A stretch of DNA of 8,014 nucleotides from an uncultured Eubacteriales bacterium (GTDB taxonomy: Bacteria; Bacillota; Clostridia; Oscillospirales; Acutalibacteraceae), in contig CAKTTT010000110.1 of the NCBI GenBank assembly GCA_934615635.1, positions 1-8,014 of the forward strand, written 5' to 3'. The translations under genes and the position numbers were made by a program. Of this stretch, positions 5,127-8,014 are shown piece after piece; the first letter of the stretch is position 1; each line of letters opens with the position of its first letter. The notes under the pieces were generated by a model. That model saw nothing but the letters and a program-made list of their open reading frames with translations, did not search any database and was not told where the DNA came from.

Positions 5127-6239
5127 ATGGGATTGTTTGATTTTGTCCGCAGCCAGATGATCGAGGTCATCGAAGCCACCGATTTTTCACAGGATACCAT
5201 CGTTTTTCAGTTCCCCGTCCAAGGGAACGAGATCAAGATGGGGGCGCAGCTCATCGTTCGGGAGGGACAGGCGGCGGTGTTCCTCAACGAGGGGGTCATC
5301 GCCGATGTGTTCGGCCCCGGCCGGTACACCCTGATGACCGAAAACCTCCCGCTGCTCACCAAGCTGAAATCCTGGGAATACGGCTTCAATTCCCCTTTTA
5401 AGGCGGAGGTGTTTTTCGTCAGCACCCGGCTGTTCACCAACCAGAAATGGGGCACCCAGAAGCCCATCCTCATGCGGGATGCGGAATTCGGCCTGGTGCG
5501 GATGTCCGCTTTCGGCATCTTTTCCTTCCGGGTGACCCGGCCGGAGGTGTTCCTGCGGGAAATTTTCGGCACCCTGCCCACCTATACCACCCGGGATATC
5601 GTAGGCTACCTGCGGCGGATGGTGGTTTCCCGGCTGGCGGATGTCATCGGCGAGCTGCAGACGCCGATCATCGATCTGGTGAGCAGCTACGACGAGCTGG
5701 GGGAGGCGGGACGCACCCGTATGCAGCCCTCCTTCGAGGCCATCGGCCTCTCCCTCCAGCAGTTGATCATCGAGAGCATCTCTCTGCCCGAGGAGGTGGA
5801 GAAGGTCATCGATAAGCGCACCTCCATGGGGGTGCTGGGGGATTTGGGGCAATATACCCGCTATCAGTCTGCGGAAGCCATCCGGGACGCCGCGCGCAAC
5901 CCCGGAGGCATCGCGGGGGTGGGGGTAGGACTGGGGGCGGGCGCCCAGGTGGGCCGCGCCTTCGCCGATGCCGTCGGCGGGCAGGCCGCTCCCGCGGGTG
6001 AATCCCTTCGCTGCGCGAACTGCGGCGCCGCCGTGGACAAGAGCGCAAAATTCTGCCCGGAGTGCGGAAAGAATCCCCGCTTTACGGGCGTACCCTGTCC
6101 CAAATGCGGGAAAGAGGTCCAGGCGGGCGCCAAGTTCTGTCCGGAGTGCGGCGCGGCCCTGCGGATGGTGTGCAAAAACTGCGGGGCGGAAGGCAGCGGC
6201 AAGTTCTGCGCCGAGTGCGGCGCGCCGCTGGGTGAGTGA
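5127..6239 (+). CDS. SPFH-domain protein with three C-terminal zinc ribbons (YdjI-like)
   Basis: 370 residues. The first ~235 resemble the SPFH (stomatin/prohibitin/flotillin) family of the B. subtilis YdjI type, often annotated 'virion core protein'. Marks are GLFDFVRSQMIEVIE at the N-terminus, GQAAVFLNEGVIADVFGPGRYTL (48-69), and SLQQLIIESISLPEEVEKVID (209-229). There is no transmembrane helix or signal peptide; the N-terminal amphipathic segment may touch the membrane from the cytosol. A Gly/Ala-rich linker (about 255-290) leads to three zinc ribbons: C296/C299-C310/C313, C324/C327-C338/C341 and C349/C352-C361/C364, twelve cysteines in all. AAGG (5117-5120) precedes the ATG. The next gene begins 5 nt after the stop, so they are surely co-transcribed. 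In B. subtilis, YdjI works with YdjG, YdjH and PspA in envelope-stress response; a similar scaffold role here is inference. Confidence 0.85.
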   Translation: MGLFDFVRSQMIEVIEATDFSQDTIVFQFPVQGNEIKMGAQLIVREGQAAVFLNEGVIADVFGPGRYTLMTENLPLLTKLKSWEYGFNSPFKAEVFFVSTRLFTNQKWGTQKPILMRDAEFGLVRMSAFGIFSFRVTRPEVFLREIFGTLPTYTTRDIVGYLRRMVVSRLADVIGELQTPIIDLVSSYDELGEAGRTRMQPSFEAIGLSLQQLIIESISLPEEVEKVIDKRTSMGVLGDLGQYTRYQSAEAIRDAARNPGGIAGVGVGLGAGAQVGRAFADAVGGQAAPAGESLRCANCGAAVDKSAKFCPECGKNPRFTGVPCPKCGKEVQAGAKFCPECGAALRMVCKNCGAEGSGKFCAECGAPLGE

Positions 6240-6244
6240 TATCC

Positions 6245-7342
6245 ATGGAAGATACGCATAAAAAAATCGACGCCAGCGTGTTTCCCTGCCAGGGCTGCGG
6301 CGGGCAGATGCGCTTCGATCCCGATACCCAGGGGATGAAATGCGACCATTGCGGCCGGGTGGACCCGGTGGAGATTCAGTGGACGCAGGCGCCCGAATAC
6401 CTATATAATCCGGCCACCGACGAATACACCGCGCCGGACTGGGAGACGGTGGGGAAGCGGACGGTAAGCTGCAGGAACTGCGGCGCCCAAACGGTGATCT
6501 CCGCCGACGAGATGACGGCGGAATGCCCTTTTTGCGGCAGCCGCTATGTGGTGGACAGCGCGGCGGTGGGCATCGGCATACTGCCGGAAAGCCTCATGCC
6601 CTTCCGGGTGTCGAAGGACCGGGCCCAGTCCCTTTTCCGGGATTGGGTGAAGCGCCGGTTCTGGGCGCCGGGAAAATTCAAAAAGGGCCGCGCGGCGGCG
6701 GAGCATCTCCAGGGCGTTTATCTGCCCTTCTGGACCTTCGACGCGGATCTGACCACCGATTACGCCGGGGAGGGCGGGAAGGATTACACCGTCACCCGGA
6801 CCCGGATCGTCAACGGCAAGCCCCAGACCTATACCGAAACCCATACCCGCTGGTATCCCATTTCCGGCCGGGATCAACTGAATTTTGACGACTTTCCCGT
6901 CTGCGCCACCCGCACGCTGGATCAGCAGCTCATCCGGCGGCTGGGCAGCTATTCCATGAAGGTTCTCAGCCGGTATTCCCCCGCCTTTTTGGCCGGGTTT
7001 TCCGCCGAGCGGTACAACGTGGGATTGGGAGAGGGCTGGGCCGGCGCCGCCCCCTCCATGCAGGCGGATATGGAAAGCCGTATTCGCAGCGCCCGGGGAT
7101 TCGACCATTACCGGCGCATGGAATACGACCATCAGTTTTACAATGTGCGATTCAAGCACATCCTGCTGCCGGTGTGGATATTTTCCTCCCGCTACGGCAA
7201 GCGGGTCTATCGGTTCATGATCAACGGGGAAACCGGCGCAGTGGCCGGCAGCGCGCCGGTCAGCCCCTTCAAGGTGCTGGCGGCGGTGGGCATCGGCCTC
7301 GCGGTTTTGCTGCTGCTGTTCCTTTTGGTCTACCGGCTATAA
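6245..7342 (+). CDS. Membrane-anchored double zinc-ribbon protein (YdjG-like)
   Basis: 365 residues. It has two zinc ribbons at the N-terminus (C15/C18-C33/C36 and C76/C79-C94/C97). A conserved middle follows, with GVYLPFWTFDADLTTDY (157-173), and then LLPVWIFSSRYGKRVYRF (307-324) and INGETGAVAGSAPVS (326-340). A single hydrophobic helix lies at about 343-363, followed by YRL. The order suggests a cytosolic protein held by a C-terminal anchor. The family is usually annotated 'TFIIB-type zinc ribbon-containing protein' and includes B. subtilis YdjG; biochemical activity is unknown. ATG 6245 is chosen, with GGTGAG (6231-6236) as ribosome site; a GTG at 6236 overlapping the previous stop is possible. 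Tight spacing to the SPFH gene and shared zinc ribbons suggest both products act together at the membrane. Confidence 0.8.
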   Translation: MEDTHKKIDASVFPCQGCGGQMRFDPDTQGMKCDHCGRVDPVEIQWTQAPEYLYNPATDEYTAPDWETVGKRTVSCRNCGAQTVISADEMTAECPFCGSRYVVDSAAVGIGILPESLMPFRVSKDRAQSLFRDWVKRRFWAPGKFKKGRAAAEHLQGVYLPFWTFDADLTTDYAGEGGKDYTVTRTRIVNGKPQTYTETHTRWYPISGRDQLNFDDFPVCATRTLDQQLIRRLGSYSMKVLSRYSPAFLAGFSAERYNVGLGEGWAGAAPSMQADMESRIRSARGFDHYRRMEYDHQFYNVRFKHILLPVWIFSSRYGKRVYRFMINGETGAVAGSAPVSPFKVLAAVGIGLAVLLLLFLLVYRL

Positions 7343-7357
7343 TTTCAGGAGAGGCGT

Positions 7358-7389
7358 CCCCCTTCGGCGGCTGCGATTGCCGGAGGGGG
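7358..7389 (+). promoter_or_regulatory. Hairpin covering the ribosome site of the ABC-F gene
   Basis: CCCCCTTCGGC (7358-7368) pairs with GCCGGAGGGGG (7379-7389): 11 bp with one G-U and a 10-nt loop. The 3' arm contains GGAGG, the best Shine-Dalgarno-like sequence before the ATG at 7403. No T-tract follows, so it is not a typical terminator; translational control is possible. Confidence 0.5.
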
Positions 7390-7402
7390 TGGAATTTGTC
7401 CC

Positions 7403-8014
7403 ATGATGATACTATCCGTACATAATCTGACGAAATATTTTGGAGAGCGCGCCTTGTTTTCCGGCCTGTCCTTCGATGTGGGGGAGCGGGACAAAATCGG
7501 CCTGGTAGGGGACAACGGCTGCGGCAAGACCACCCTGTTCAAGCTGCTGACCCGGGAACTCCCCGCCGACGGTGGGGAGGCGGTGCGGTCGAAGGAGGCC
7601 CGGATCGGCTACATGGAGCAGCACGCCTGCGCCGATCCCTCCCGCACCCTGTGGGATGAGGTGGAGAGCGTGTTCGCGCCGGTGGCCGCCATGGAACGGG
7701 AGCTGGAATCGGTGCGCAGGAAGCTGGAGGAAGGGCCCTCCGCCGCCCTGATCGACCGGCAGCACACCTTGCAGGAGCGGTTTGAGGCGGCGGGAGGCCT
7801 GTATTACAAAAGCCGGGTGCGCTCCACCCTTTTGGGGCTGGGCTTTCCCGAGACGGCTTTCGGGCAGCCGGTGGCCACCCTCAGCGGCGGGCAGCGGTCC
7901 AAGGCCGCCATGGGACGGCTGCTGCTGTCGGAAAGCAATCTGCTGCTGCTGGACGAGCCCACCAACCACCTGGATATCCCTTCGGTGGAGTGGCTGGAGG
8001 AGTTTCTGCGGGGG
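7403..8014 (+). CDS. ABC-F family ATPase, N-terminal part (cut by window edge)
   Basis: 204 codons run to the right edge without a stop; full ABC-F proteins have two ABC domains and 500-650 residues. The visible part is nearly all of the first ATPase domain: Walker A GDNGCGKTT (36-44, with Cys where Ala is common), signature LSGGQ (160-164), Walker B LLLLDEP (180-186) and TNHLD (187-191). A charged helical insert lies at about 92-130. No transmembrane segment is present, so this is a soluble ABC-F translation factor or antibiotic-resistance type rather than a transporter. The subfamily (Uup, EttA, YdiF or ARE) cannot be settled without the linker and second domain. ATG 7403 or 7406 may be the start; GGTGGA lies about 10 nt upstream. 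It follows the zinc-ribbon gene by 60 nt and may be read from the same transcript; a TATAAT at 7338-7343 lacks a clear -35. Confidence 0.93.
   Translation, partial: MMILSVHNLTKYFGERALFSGLSFDVGERDKIGLVGDNGCGKTTLFKLLTRELPADGGEAVRSKEARIGYMEQHACADPSRTLWDEVESVFAPVAAMERELESVRRKLEEGPSAALIDRQHTLQERFEAAGGLYYKSRVRSTLLGLGFPETAFGQPVATLSGGQRSKAAMGRLLLSESNLLLLDEPTNHLDIPSVEWLEEFLRG

Noticed and set aside
7338..7343. TATAAT as a separate promoter for the ABC-F gene
   Set aside because: No -35 hexamer is found at 15-19 nt; the match overlaps the stop codon of the previous gene and is weak evidence by itself.
1..8014. CRISPR array, tRNA or rRNA genes, insertion sequence or prophage
   Set aside because: I saw no regularly spaced repeats with spacers, no tRNA cloverleaf, and no transposase or phage gene in any frame.

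Overview
The window looks like a chromosomal housekeeping stretch from a G+C-rich member of the Clostridia (Firmicutes), possibly Oscillospiraceae-like. The basis is a tRNA-Phe T-box leader ahead of pheS, purine-rich Shine-Dalgarno sites, extended -10 promoters, and protein sequences of clostridial type. The genus cannot be fixed from the sequence alone, and I see no phage, plasmid, IS or CRISPR signature.

Minus strand, left part: pheS (complete) and pheT (cut by the left edge) form a phenylalanyl-tRNA synthetase operon. A vegetative promoter and a full T-box attenuator (specifier UUC, antiterminator, competing terminator) lie between 2159 and 2452. Divergently, on the plus strand, glmS (complete, 609 aa) has a strong promoter (TTGAAA-17-TAAAAT) and an 85-90 nt leader that can fold into a three-way junction. 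I could not find the conserved core of the glmS ribozyme. Between the two promoters is a G+C-rich block with several strong inverted repeats (2497-2639) and no gene.

After the glmS terminator comes about 500 bp without a convincing gene. It carries at least six perfect or near-perfect inverted repeats, three extended -10 motifs (TGGTATAMT) and a repeated CACAGCCC/TGTCGGA element. This is the most unusual non-coding part of the window; it could be a structured RNA, a promoter/operator array or a dispersed intergenic repeat.

Right part, plus strand: a two-gene unit encodes an SPFH-domain protein with three C-terminal zinc ribbons (YdjI-like) and, 5 nt later, a double-zinc-ribbon protein with a C-terminal transmembrane helix (YdjG-like). 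By analogy to the Bacillus subtilis pspA-ydjGHI locus these may form a membrane-associated envelope-stress scaffold, but no pspA or ydjH is visible here. Sixty bases further on starts an ABC-F ATPase gene, cut by the right edge, whose Shine-Dalgarno region lies in an 11-bp hairpin.

No gene shows a frameshift. The long antisense open frames opposite pheS, pheT and glmS are by-products of the G+C-rich coding sequence. I do not see a demonstrably new system; the best candidates for novelty are the structured intergenic RNAs and the SPFH/zinc-ribbon pair.
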